In this document: one piece after another, positions 52,786-59,491 of the stretch | Position numbering within the stretch: position 1 is the stretch's first letter | Layout: each line of letters begins with the position of its first letter | DNA from: Daejeonella rubra | Lineage (GTDB): Bacteria > Bacteroidota > Bacteroidia > Sphingobacteriales > Sphingobacteriaceae | Assembly: GCF_900103545.1 (NCBI RefSeq) | Contig: NZ_FNHH01000026.1 | Coordinates: 1 to 59,491 of the forward strand | DNA: 59,491 bases | Direction: 5' to 3' | Notes under the pieces: generated by a model | What the model saw: only the letters and a program-made list of their open reading frames with translations | Databases searched by the model: none | What the model was told of the DNA's origin: nothing | Position numbers and translations under genes: made by a program

Positions 52786-55671
52786 TTACCTGTTAGGTAA
52801 TTTATTTGGAGACGTGAATTTTTTAGTCTCGATCTTTCTTGGTTTAATAATAAGCTTGATCGTTATATTTTTAGGGGTCTCAGCATCCAGAACAACCATT
52901 GGAATATTCTTCTCTGCCTCTACTTCAGGAGGAAGGTTAGCACCATCAACTACCAGTGTATATTTACCAACAGGAAGATAGAAGATAATCTGACCATCTA
53001 AATTCGATTTGGTCATATACCTCACATTATTTTCATCGGTTGCAATAACTGCTATTCCCTGAAGATTTCTATTTATCTCATAGCTAAACTCATCAAAACT
53101 ATAAACTAAGCTGCCCTTCAGGGTACCAGTTCTTTTCAATGGAATTTCCAGGCGATGTTTCTTTTTTTCAAGCCTGATATATTGATCGGGAGCGTACCAG
53201 CCTTTGTCATTCGTAATAGATACGCGATAATTATCTAAAGGCAATTTTTTATAGACCACAGAGCCGCTGGCATCCGCAATAAAGGCTACATCATTTATAT
53301 AAAGCAGATGGCCATCGGCCCTTTGATCTCCCTGATCAAAAATATTATTCTGATTCATATCTCTATAAGCGATTACTTCCAGATCACTGTTGGTTGCGCC
53401 AACCTTTGGTAAAGATAACTTCTGTGTAAGACCTACTTCAAGGATACTAAACTGGTAACCGTTAAAGCGGTTATGATTTATTGAAGAGTAAAAACTGGTT
53501 TTCGGCAAAACATCATATTCTGCTCTGCCGGTTAAGAAGCTACTGCTGCCATAAGATGAATTATTCATAAAAGCAACACCCGCTTCTGTACGGAGTTTAT
53601 TACGATAAAAACTTTTCCGGACAGTAGGAATTATACTCAGTATCCTCGGAGATTCCTGACTTCTTAAATAATTATTGACAGCTTCTCCAATATAAAATGT
53701 TCCAAATTGCAGGGTAGAACTCAGATTAAAAATACCCTTCTTATAATTCAGGTTTGAGCGAAAGTGAAACCGGGTCTTATCATCAAATGAAGTATTATAA
53801 AAACCACTTTCAGTATTAACAGAAAGATAATGATTATTTGCAATAGGGTAGTTTATTGAAGCATTGAGGTTCCAGTAGCTTAAATTATGAACAACATCTC
53901 CAGATCCGGAAAATCGGAATGAGTTATTAGTTTCCCTAAAAAATAAGGGAGAAACTGAAGTGACCATTTTCTTAAGGACGGTGCCTGACATTCCAACTTC
54001 TGCCCTCATGGTACTAAATCTGGGCATATACAATTGAAAAGTTGTAAAATTCTTAGGTGCATAATAGTTATAATCAAAACCTACCCAAACATTCGAGCTT
54101 TCTCTTAACCAGGTTAACCTTTCATTAAAAGATAAGGCTCCTCTTCTCATACCGGGATAGTAACCTGTACTGAAATAATTCGAGCTGCTTATTGCAAATT
54201 TTTTAATCGTTCCGGTAATATTTAGGCCACTGGCCAAACTTGCTTTAACTATACTTGTGCTATCATATTGTGAGGTGTTCCCTGCACTCAGGTTAGCTTG
54301 TATACGGAGGCCTTTAAATTTCGTAAGCGTATAAGTATTCCCAAGGATCGCACTATTGGCATTTAACATCGGATTAATTTCATAGATCACAGATGTTGAA
54401 AATTCAGAATTTTCTTTCCTGTGAGTATAACTACCCCAACCGGCACTACCTGTTGGCATAAAATTATAAAAATCCTGACCGATCAAATTGGAGTTTCCGT
54501 CGAGGTAACCGACTTCATAAGAATCGTTATTGGTTGTATCATTCATAAATACATTTGCACCTCTCCCACTCAGGTTTATATCCATATTCCTGTTAATATT
54601 ACCGGCAGTAATACCCATATTATTTGATTCATAACTTACCCAGGTATTTCTCATCATTGAAGGCGAATAAGAATTCTGCCACTTGGTATAATCAAGGCTA
54701 TAGCCTAATTGTCCTGATTTGAGTTCAAGATCTCCCTGACCATAAAGAAGGTATGACTGATTATCTGAGAACATACTTTGCGAGCTCAGTGAAATGCTAT
54801 TGGCATTATAGTTATCGCTTTGTAATGGATCGCGATAGGCACGGTCACTTCGGCCACTTTGAATCCTGACATAGGCCATTCCAAATACATCTCCATTAGA
54901 ATATAATCCGGTGAACGTTACATCAAAGCCTTCCGATGCAAACATTTTCCTCGTAACCGGCTTTGTTATAGTAATAAGAGTATCGGCAGAAGGCTGAATG
55001 ACAAACTCTAAGGTTGAATGAAAAGCCTCGTTCTGGAATACAGGAGGAAATCGATTGATCATCGTAATGCGCTGAGCTGTATTACCCGGGTTTGATATCC
55101 TGACCGGAATACGTATTGAATCTGAGGTCACATCGAGGAGTATGCTTGAAACTAATGCGAACATATTCACATTCCTTTTAACAGATACCTGTACTGTAGA
55201 TTCTGTTGCCAGCAACAGATTATTCTCTGTATCAGACAGGTTAAATCTAATCACATGTACTTTACCTGATGTAGTTTTTTTGGTTACAAATACCTTTACC
55301 GGTATAAATAGGCTATCGCCAGGTTGGATGTTGACTGCTGTTTTATTCTTGCTGATGAGGTTCATACTACTCTCCAGGTTTATATTAATAACACCCGAAA
55401 GCGGAACAGACTTTCTATTTACCAGCTTTAATGTCAGATCGATCAGTTCTTCATTTGAAGCATTAATTATACGCCTGGAAGGCTCAAGTACAATTAGAGA
55501 ATCGGATGATTGCGCTTTCAACGCTGAAGAATTGAATGATAAGAGTGTCAATACAAGACTTAATTTCACAAAAAGGGAAACAGATCCTGAAATTTTAGAA
55601 AGCACAGAACTTATTCCGTTCAAACAATAAATATAGTTTGGAATCACCGATTGTCTTCTTCTCTTTTTCAC
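52786..55671 (-). CDS. Outer-membrane usher-like protein
   Basis: 961 residues. A long basic leader and signal peptide (KKRRRQSVIPNY... LKA) end near residue 53. Residues ~55-290 are two or more Ig-like domains (VNRKSVPLSGVININLESSM, PIRVSNPGNTAQRITMIN-like IPVRISNPGNTAQRITMINR). Residues ~300-750 show dense alternating beta strands with aromatic girdle residues (RTWVSYESNNMGITAGNINR-like NTWVSYESNNMGITAGNINR), as in a large outer-membrane barrel. The C-terminus (~758-961) has an SdrD-like calcium loop, DMNQNNIFDQGDQ, and two carboxypeptidase-regulatory-like beta domains (SGSVVYKKLPLDNYRVSITN; NLDGQIIFYLPVGKYTLVVD). This layout is that of chaperone-usher pilus ushers, although no PapC/FimD motif is recognised. 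It lies 44 bp after the adhesin-like gene. Confidence 0.6.
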   Translation of the reverse strand: MKKRRRQSVIPNYIYCLNGISSVLSKISGSVSLFVKLSLVLTLLSFNSSALKAQSSDSLIVLEPSRRIINASNEELIDLTLKLVNRKSVPLSGVININLESSMNLISKNKTAVNIQPGDSLFIPVKVFVTKKTTSGKVHVIRFNLSDTENNLLLATESTVQVSVKRNVNMFALVSSILLDVTSDSIRIPVRISNPGNTAQRITMINRFPPVFQNEAFHSTLEFVIQPSADTLITITKPVTRKMFASEGFDVTFTGLYSNGDVFGMAYVRIQSGRSDRAYRDPLQSDNYNANSISLSSQSMFSDNQSYLLYGQGDLELKSGQLGYSLDYTKWQNSYSPSMMRNTWVSYESNNMGITAGNINRNMDINLSGRGANVFMNDTTNNDSYEVGYLDGNSNLIGQDFYNFMPTGSAGWGSYTHRKENSEFSTSVIYEINPMLNANSAILGNTYTLTKFKGLRIQANLSAGNTSQYDSTSIVKASLASGLNITGTIKKFAISSSNYFSTGYYPGMRRGALSFNERLTWLRESSNVWVGFDYNYYAPKNFTTFQLYMPRFSTMRAEVGMSGTVLKKMVTSVSPLFFRETNNSFRFSGSGDVVHNLSYWNLNASINYPIANNHYLSVNTESGFYNTSFDDKTRFHFRSNLNYKKGIFNLSSTLQFGTFYIGEAVNNYLRSQESPRILSIIPTVRKSFYRNKLRTEAGVAFMNNSSYGSSSFLTGRAEYDVLPKTSFYSSINHNRFNGYQFSILEVGLTQKLSLPKVGATNSDLEVIAYRDMNQNNIFDQGDQRADGHLLYINDVAFIADASGSVVYKKLPLDNYRVSITNDKGWYAPDQYIRLEKKKHRLEIPLKRTGTLKGSLVYSFDEFSYEINRNLQGIAVIATDENNVRYMTKSNLDGQIIFYLPVGKYTLVVDGANLPPEVEAEKNIPMVVLDAETPKNITIKLIIKPRKIETKKFTSPNKLPNR

Positions 55672-55715
55672 CTGAATTATTCCGTAATATCCTTGTCCAG
55701 CACTAAAAAAGATAA

Positions 55716-57239
55716 TTATTGAGCAATTACCACAAAAAGCACAGTGGTACTAAAAACACCTGATTTACCTGAGAGCCGGCTATCATTTGGCGCTGTATAA
55801 TACCTTAGATTATATTCTACACTCTGCTGTGTATAATCAACCATTGGATTTGTAATTATAATCTGATCAGCGGTTGAAAGTTCCCGTGTGAATGTGGATA
55901 CACCCCCACTTGTTGAGGTGAACTTTGTTGTTTCTACACTTACTGCTGAAACAGGAATGGTATTACTATCAGAACCTACTAAATTTAATCCGCTGGTTTT
56001 AATCAGTACCTGATAAGGCTGATAACCAACAATCCTGAGCCCCCTTGCTTTCGCTACAGACACCCCATTGGTATAATTTGCAAGTGTATTAAAAACAAGA
56101 TCTATTTCATTGGCAGAATTCTGAAGCTCCACGGTATAACTGTTTGACGAAGAATTAATATAGATCGATACATTCACCGTACTCATAGAAACAAGCTCAT
56201 TATTCTGATTGAACAATGAGAAAATCAAAGTTCCTGTATAAGTTCCATTTGGCACCAGCAAATGAATTCCTCCCTGGATCAACATATCAAATTTATGCTC
56301 AGTACCTGAATAAGCAACAAAAGCAGCATTAGATTGATTAATCAAAGTAACATCTGTATTATTGATCATTACAGGGGTATTGTCTACTCCAATTGCAAGG
56401 GCTGAAGGAGAACCGGCACTTACTCTGTTAAAGCGCAATGAAAAATATTGAGGCGCGATAGATTGACTGCCATTACTGAAATTACCTGCCGCCTTAACCT
56501 TGAGAGTCCAGCCTGCACATGATGCAGCATTTGGTGCATATTGAACACTAACTGCATCAGTTACCGTTGCTCCTGCTAATTGTTCTGCATAAGTACTGAA
56601 GGTATGCTGGCCACTTGAATAAGTATTTAATGAAGCCCCCTGACATGAATTACTGAAATTTACAACAAATGATGCCTGAACATTTGAACTCGTTGCAATT
56701 ACAGTCCCATTCTTGGCAAGCAGGCTGACTGTCAATGTTGTACTGTAAGTTCCGGTTCCAACAGCAAGATGATTCCCACCCTGAACCTTCATGTTTAATT
56801 TATGTTCAAAATAATAACTAGGCGGAGTTCTTAACTGACTGCTTGTGGTGATCAGATTTTTTGCCAGTGTGGTACTTAAAATTTGGTAGCCGGTACCCGT
56901 TTCTCCACCCGGCCCACCGTTCGCAGAACTGAAACCTAAGGATACGTATTGAGCAGGAATTATTGTGCTTCCATTGGAAAAATCGCCATTGGCCTTAACA
57001 GACAGGGTCCATCCATTAGGGTAATTTCCATTCGCAAGATTATACTGTATTGTGATGTAATTCAAAGTGGTACAACCATTTGCAATTTCTGTATTTGTAT
57101 TAAAAGTACAGGAAGATCCATTATAAGATGCTATAGTTTGTGAAAATCCATTTCCAGAATATAAAAACAGCAAACAAGTGAGCAAGACAGTTATTTGCAG
57201 ACTTCCGTTCATTAAATACTTTCTGAATAATTCTTTCAT
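55716..57239 (-). CDS. Adhesin-like protein with two repeated N-terminal domains and a pilin-like C-terminal domain
   Basis: 507 residues, signal peptide to about residue 34 (LYSGNGFSQ). Two repeats of ~160 residues follow (about 38-197 and 200-362). They share GWTLSVKANGDFSNGS / GWTLKVKAAGNFSNGS, IPAQYVSLGF / IAPQYFSLRF, and KLNMKVQGGNHLAVG / KFDMLIQGGIHLLVP. Residues ~364-507 resemble the mature pilin-like protein: DLVFNTLANYTNGV against DVNFDTELKYTNGI, a domain-final FVVIAQ against YTVTQQ, and VEYNLRYYTAP against FNISYLIGAGG. Cys44 and Cys56 could form a disulphide. The design, receptor-binding domains plus one pilin domain, is that of a tip adhesin. Confidence 0.6.
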   Translation of the reverse strand: MKELFRKYLMNGSLQITVLLTCLLFLYSGNGFSQTIASYNGSSCTFNTNTEIANGCTTLNYITIQYNLANGNYPNGWTLSVKANGDFSNGSTIIPAQYVSLGFSSANGGPGGETGTGYQILSTTLAKNLITTSSQLRTPPSYYFEHKLNMKVQGGNHLAVGTGTYSTTLTVSLLAKNGTVIATSSNVQASFVVNFSNSCQGASLNTYSSGQHTFSTYAEQLAGATVTDAVSVQYAPNAASCAGWTLKVKAAGNFSNGSQSIAPQYFSLRFNRVSAGSPSALAIGVDNTPVMINNTDVTLINQSNAAFVAYSGTEHKFDMLIQGGIHLLVPNGTYTGTLIFSLFNQNNELVSMSTVNVSIYINSSSNSYTVELQNSANEIDLVFNTLANYTNGVSVAKARGLRIVGYQPYQVLIKTSGLNLVGSDSNTIPVSAVSVETTKFTSTSGGVSTFTRELSTADQIIITNPMVDYTQQSVEYNLRYYTAPNDSRLSGKSGVFSTTVLFVVIAQ

Positions 57240-57250
57240 TTTTATTTCGA

Positions 57251-58069
57251 TTATCGTTGAAATTCAAGCTCAACAAGCTTCAATTGATCCTTGTCACCAT
57301 AATTGATAACAGCAGTTGCAGTATATTTACCTTTGGACATATTGGGAGGTAAATTTTGTCTGACCAGGCGTTGATCTCCAGGCAATGAAAATATTTCCTG
57401 ATCTTCCAATTTTTTCTTCTCTCCTGTTTGTGTATTTAAAATCTCCCACTTAATTTTTCCTTCCAGCCATTGCTTACCCGTGTTACTCAGCTTTAGTTCA
57501 AGATAGCCTCCTGTTGTTTTATCATCTTTGAGAGGGAGCACATCGGTGAAATTGATCACCTCAATATCTCTTTCATCAGCTTGTGCAAATGAATGATATA
57601 TTTTAATTCCCATTCTGACACTCACTTTGATCGAAGTACCATCTGCTGCACGGCCGTCTCCAGGGTTTAACTGAGTCAGGAATAACATGGCAGTATGCAC
57701 TGGAATCTCTGTATTTGCGTTAGCAGGCACAGTAAATACTACATCAAGTTCACGTTTTTCTCCTGGTCTCAGAGTAAAATATGAACCGGGCATCACGCGT
57801 ACCCAATCGGCTGCAGAAGTTTTGAGTGTTCCGGCATCAAATGTCTGGTTATTACCCAATGAGTCATAATCCCAATCATTCAATGACAATCCAATTTCCA
57901 GATCTCTGCTGTTTGGATTACTCACTACAATTTTTTGTGTTGCAGTTCCACCGACAGCTAATTTGTAGTATAGTTTTCCAGGACTAACAGTCATACCAGC
58001 CTGTGCCATCAGATTTTGACTTAAGCCAATGATGGCTAAACAAAAAACACAGAAAACAATTCTTTTCAT
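57251..58069 (-). CDS. Periplasmic PapD-like chaperone candidate
   Basis: 272 residues from ATG 58067-58069 (MKRIVFCVFCLAIIGLSQNL); an upstream ATG at 58132 would add 21 residues that spoil the signal peptide and run through a terminator hairpin, so it is rejected. After the signal, two Ig-like domains: MTVSPGKLYYKLAVGGTATQ, KIVVSNPNSRDLEIGLSLND, WVRVMPGSYFTLRPGEKREL, then VSVRMGIKIYHSFAQADERD and a second domain to the end. The pattern of a short extended N-strand, a NP/SN turn and LRPGEKREL is that of pilus periplasmic chaperones such as archaic-type PapD relatives. It follows the pilin-like gene. Confidence 0.65.
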   Translation of the reverse strand: MKRIVFCVFCLAIIGLSQNLMAQAGMTVSPGKLYYKLAVGGTATQKIVVSNPNSRDLEIGLSLNDWDYDSLGNNQTFDAGTLKTSAADWVRVMPGSYFTLRPGEKRELDVVFTVPANANTEIPVHTAMLFLTQLNPGDGRAADGTSIKVSVRMGIKIYHSFAQADERDIEVINFTDVLPLKDDKTTGGYLELKLSNTGKQWLEGKIKWEILNTQTGEKKKLEDQEIFSLPGDQRLVRQNLPPNMSKGKYTATAVINYGDKDQLKLVELEFQR

Positions 58070-58078
58070 AATTACTGT

Positions 58079-58108
58079 ATAAAAAAGGCCTTTTAAATAA
58101 GGCCTCAA
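58079..58108 (-). terminator. Attenuator between the pilin-like and chaperone genes
   Basis: On the minus strand AGGCCTT (58099-58105) and AAGGCCT (58086-58092) pair over a 6-nt loop and run into six T (58081-58086 complement). It lies 31 bp after the pilin stop and before the chaperone start at 58069, so most transcripts would stop after the pilin and only some read into chaperone, adhesin and usher genes, a stoichiometry device. Confidence 0.85.
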
Positions 58109-58139
58109 TATAACGATTAAACTACTATTCAATTGTTTC

Positions 58140-58670
58140 TTATTGTTGTGTTACAGTATAAACTACCGGAACAACGTTTAAACCTGTCGCTTTTCCTGCG
58201 TATGCACCACCCGCACCGATCAGGTAGGAAATGTTAAACTTGTTGGTTGAGTTTGAACCGCTCCATGATGTATTAGTTGCTGTAATTACGGTTGCTGCTG
58301 TTCCGCCTGTTACAGGAAGTGTTACTGCTGAACCGTAAGTGATTCCTGTTGCATTACCGTTATTTGTTGCTCCGATCGCTGAAGTGATCTTTACTGTTCC
58401 CGGTGCAAGTGCTGCTGTTCCTGTTACTGTTCCTGCGATCGCTTTCACTACGTATCCTCTTGAACTGGTTACACTCACGTGGTCTGTAGCAAGCGCTGTG
58501 ATACCATTGGTGTATTTTAATTCTGTATCGAAGTTCACATCCAATGATGCCGGCTGAGTTACACTGAATGAAAGAACATCAGATAAGGTAATGTTAAGAT
58601 TTGCAGTCTGTGCGAATGATGCTGTACTTAAGAATGAAACGAATGCGATTAATGCGAATATTTTTTTCAT
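58140..58670 (-). CDS. Pilin-like major subunit candidate (176 aa)
   Basis: The 20-residue signal peptide MKKIFALIAFVSFLSTASFA gives a mature protein of about 156 residues beginning QTANLNITLSDVLSFSVTQP. It is small, Thr/Ala/Val/Gly-rich, without cysteines, and beta-strand in character throughout (for example KYTNGITALATDHVSVTSSR), ending VVPVVYTVTQQ. The final residues carry an alternating hydrophobic pattern suited to a donor strand. A second copy (59324-59491) has nearly identical DNA for its last 55 codons. A pilin-type subunit polymerised by the adjacent chaperone/usher-like proteins is inferred; no established pilin family is recognised. The strong terminator after it fits a high-level product. 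Confidence 0.65.
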   Translation of the reverse strand: MKKIFALIAFVSFLSTASFAQTANLNITLSDVLSFSVTQPASLDVNFDTELKYTNGITALATDHVSVTSSRGYVVKAIAGTVTGTAALAPGTVKITSAIGATNNGNATGITYGSAVTLPVTGGTAATVITATNTSWSGSNSTNKFNISYLIGAGGAYAGKATGLNVVPVVYTVTQQ

Positions 58671-59272
58671 GTTGTTTTTATAGTTAGATTTTTTTTTCCT
58701 TGTTTGATCATACTAAGGCAAAGAGCAGTCCAAACCGCTAAACATGCCAAAAACAGGGTTTTTGAGGAAAAAAGAGGAGATTTAATGTGGGAATTTTTCC
58801 CAATTGGGGAATGAAGTGCTCATACCCCGGGTATGTTCAATGCACCGCTGTTCAAATGGCGCCCTTTGTTATTGTGATAAACACTTTGATATTCCGACGA
58901 ATCACGCCCAAATTGTGTCGAAATGTTAGTTCGCTACAAACACTAAATTTTAGTATTTGTCGATCTTTTACCTCAATCTTTTACATCGGAATCATGGCCT
59001 AATTTGCACCTCCTTCAATGCCGATTACACCCATTAATTTTGAGCTATTTTTGAACGGTCTCCAAACGAACACTAAACGAACACTAAACGAACCTAAGAC
59101 GAACTTTTTTTTGTCCTATAATTGCTAAAAAAATTCGATGTTTTGTCCTGAAGATTCGGACATTCGGGAGCCTTAAAATAAGAATAATTTGTTCCAGGCA
59201 TCAGGCCCCTGCGGCATGCTGAAAATCAGATTGGTTGGTGGATAATACCAACCGCAGGAAAAAGCAGAAAAC
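58671..59272. promoter_or_regulatory. Spacer between the two pilin-like genes, with iterons and palindromes
   Basis: About 600 bp without a credible gene. It contains the 15-bp palindrome CATACCCCGGGTATG (58821-58835), CCCAATTGGG near 58799-58808, an imperfect inverted repeat ACAAACACTAAA / TTTAGTATTTGT near 58936-58960, and the 11-bp iterons at 59064-59104. A hairpin GGTTGGT-ACCAACC lies near 59231-59252. No clear -33/-7 pair was found for the downstream pilin-like gene. Confidence 0.45.
59064..59104. repeat. 11-bp iteron array upstream of the pilin-like gene
   Basis: AAACGAACACT at 59064-59074 and again at 59075-59085, then a 10-bp copy AAACGAACCT (59086-59095) and a degenerate copy AAGACGAAC. 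The core AAAC-n4-ACT is the same as in the array at 25740-25794, 33 kb away. Confidence 0.85.
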
Positions 59273-59298
59273 AAAAAAAGGGCCTCTTCCGAAGCCCT
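59273..59298 (-). terminator. Terminator after the second pilin-like gene
   Basis: On the minus strand AGGGC (59294-59298) pairs with GCCCT (59279-59283) over the loop TTCGGAAGAG, then a run of T (complement of 59273-59279). It lies 25 bp after the stop codon of the partial gene at the right edge. Confidence 0.85.
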
Positions 59299-59323
59299 CC
59301 CTCATTCAACATAAAAACTTATA

Positions 59324-59491
59324 TTATTGTTGTGTTACAGTATAAACTACCGGAACAACATTTAAACCTGTTGCTTTTCCTGCGTATGCACCACCAGCAC
59401 CGATCAGGTAGGAAATGTTAAACTTGTTGGTTGAGTTTGCACCGCTCCATGATGTATTAGTTGCTGTAATTACGGTTGCTGCTGTTCCGCC
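59324..59491 (-). CDS. Second pilin-like gene (partial, only the C-terminus in window)
   Basis: The last 55 codons and stop (TAA at 59324-59326) of a gene whose start is beyond the right edge. The translation ends GLNVVPVVYTVTQQ, as in the pilin-like protein at 58140-58670. Aligned over the 168 bases, I count four differences, three synonymous and one Ser-to-Ala change in the SGSNSTNKF region. Such identity in a 3-prime end, with a separate terminator for each copy, points to recent tandem duplication or ongoing gene conversion between pilin copies. Confidence 0.8.
   Translation of the reverse strand, partial: GGTAATVITATNTSWSGANSTNKFNISYLIGAGGAYAGKATGLNVVPVVYTVTQQ

Noticed and set aside
58069..58132. 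Upstream start for the chaperone gene at 58132
   Set aside because: It would translate through the attenuator hairpin and put 21 extra residues before a perfect signal peptide.
58787..59002. 71-codon plus-strand frame in the pilin spacer
   Set aside because: It overlaps palindromes and the promoter region and has no family match or start context.

Overview
The window looks like part of a Bacteroidota chromosome, most likely a Sphingobacteriales/Pedobacter-like organism. The reasons are T9SS components (a PorP/SprF-type protein and a gliding-motility C-terminal sorting domain), a CTTG-N19-TACTTTTG promoter of the Bacteroidota sigma-factor type ahead of rpsL, AT-rich spacers with few Shine-Dalgarno sites, and the usual Bacteroidota versions of the core genes.

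Layout. 1-5284 (minus): a four-gene surface operon with a T9SS-sorted protein, a PorP/SprF-like protein, a small secreted protein and a large phage-tail-fibre-like repeat protein that runs off the left edge. 5869-9333 (minus): rpsL-rpsG-fusA-rpsJ, ending in a terminator instead of continuing into the S10 ribosomal operon. 9751-18660: housekeeping and hypothetical genes (PIF1-like helicase with HRDC, M1 peptidase, ArsC/Spx-like protein, pth, rplY, prs, tRNA-Gln). 18863-22018: DUF2723 glycosyltransferase. 22135-25494: a sugar ABC importer (ATPase, permease, lipoprotein), an unusual importer type for this phylum. 25740-28002: an 11-bp iteron array, then a REP/RAYT island (one Y1 transposase gene surrounded by many palindromes and bounded by diverged 130-bp direct repeats).

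28168-46846 (plus) is a twelve-gene operon closed by a strong terminator. It encodes DUF1549/DUF1553 and DUF1501 proteins, two propeller-cytochrome c proteins (one fused to an SGNH-like domain), two Gfo/Idh/MocA oxidoreductases (one Tat-exported), a DUF1080 protein, two TIM-barrel isomerases/epimerases, a DUF4432 epimerase-like protein, a cupin and a ThuA-like protein. The gene content fits an oxidative, 3-keto-sugar type of glycoside breakdown linked to exported c-type cytochromes. The ABC importer just upstream could carry a product or substrate.

46943-52266 holds accA, a small antitoxin-like gene, a CPA2 cation/proton antiporter, a hypothetical secreted protein and a second ThuA-like protein. 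52339-59491 (minus) is the most novel part. It contains tandem pilin-like genes, a PapD-like chaperone, a protein with two repeated N-terminal domains and a pilin-like C-terminal domain, and a 961-aa outer-membrane usher-like protein. A transcription attenuator separates the pilin from the chaperone-usher genes. I read this as a chaperone-usher-like surface fibre system of Bacteroidota, inferred from architecture and not from recognised motifs.
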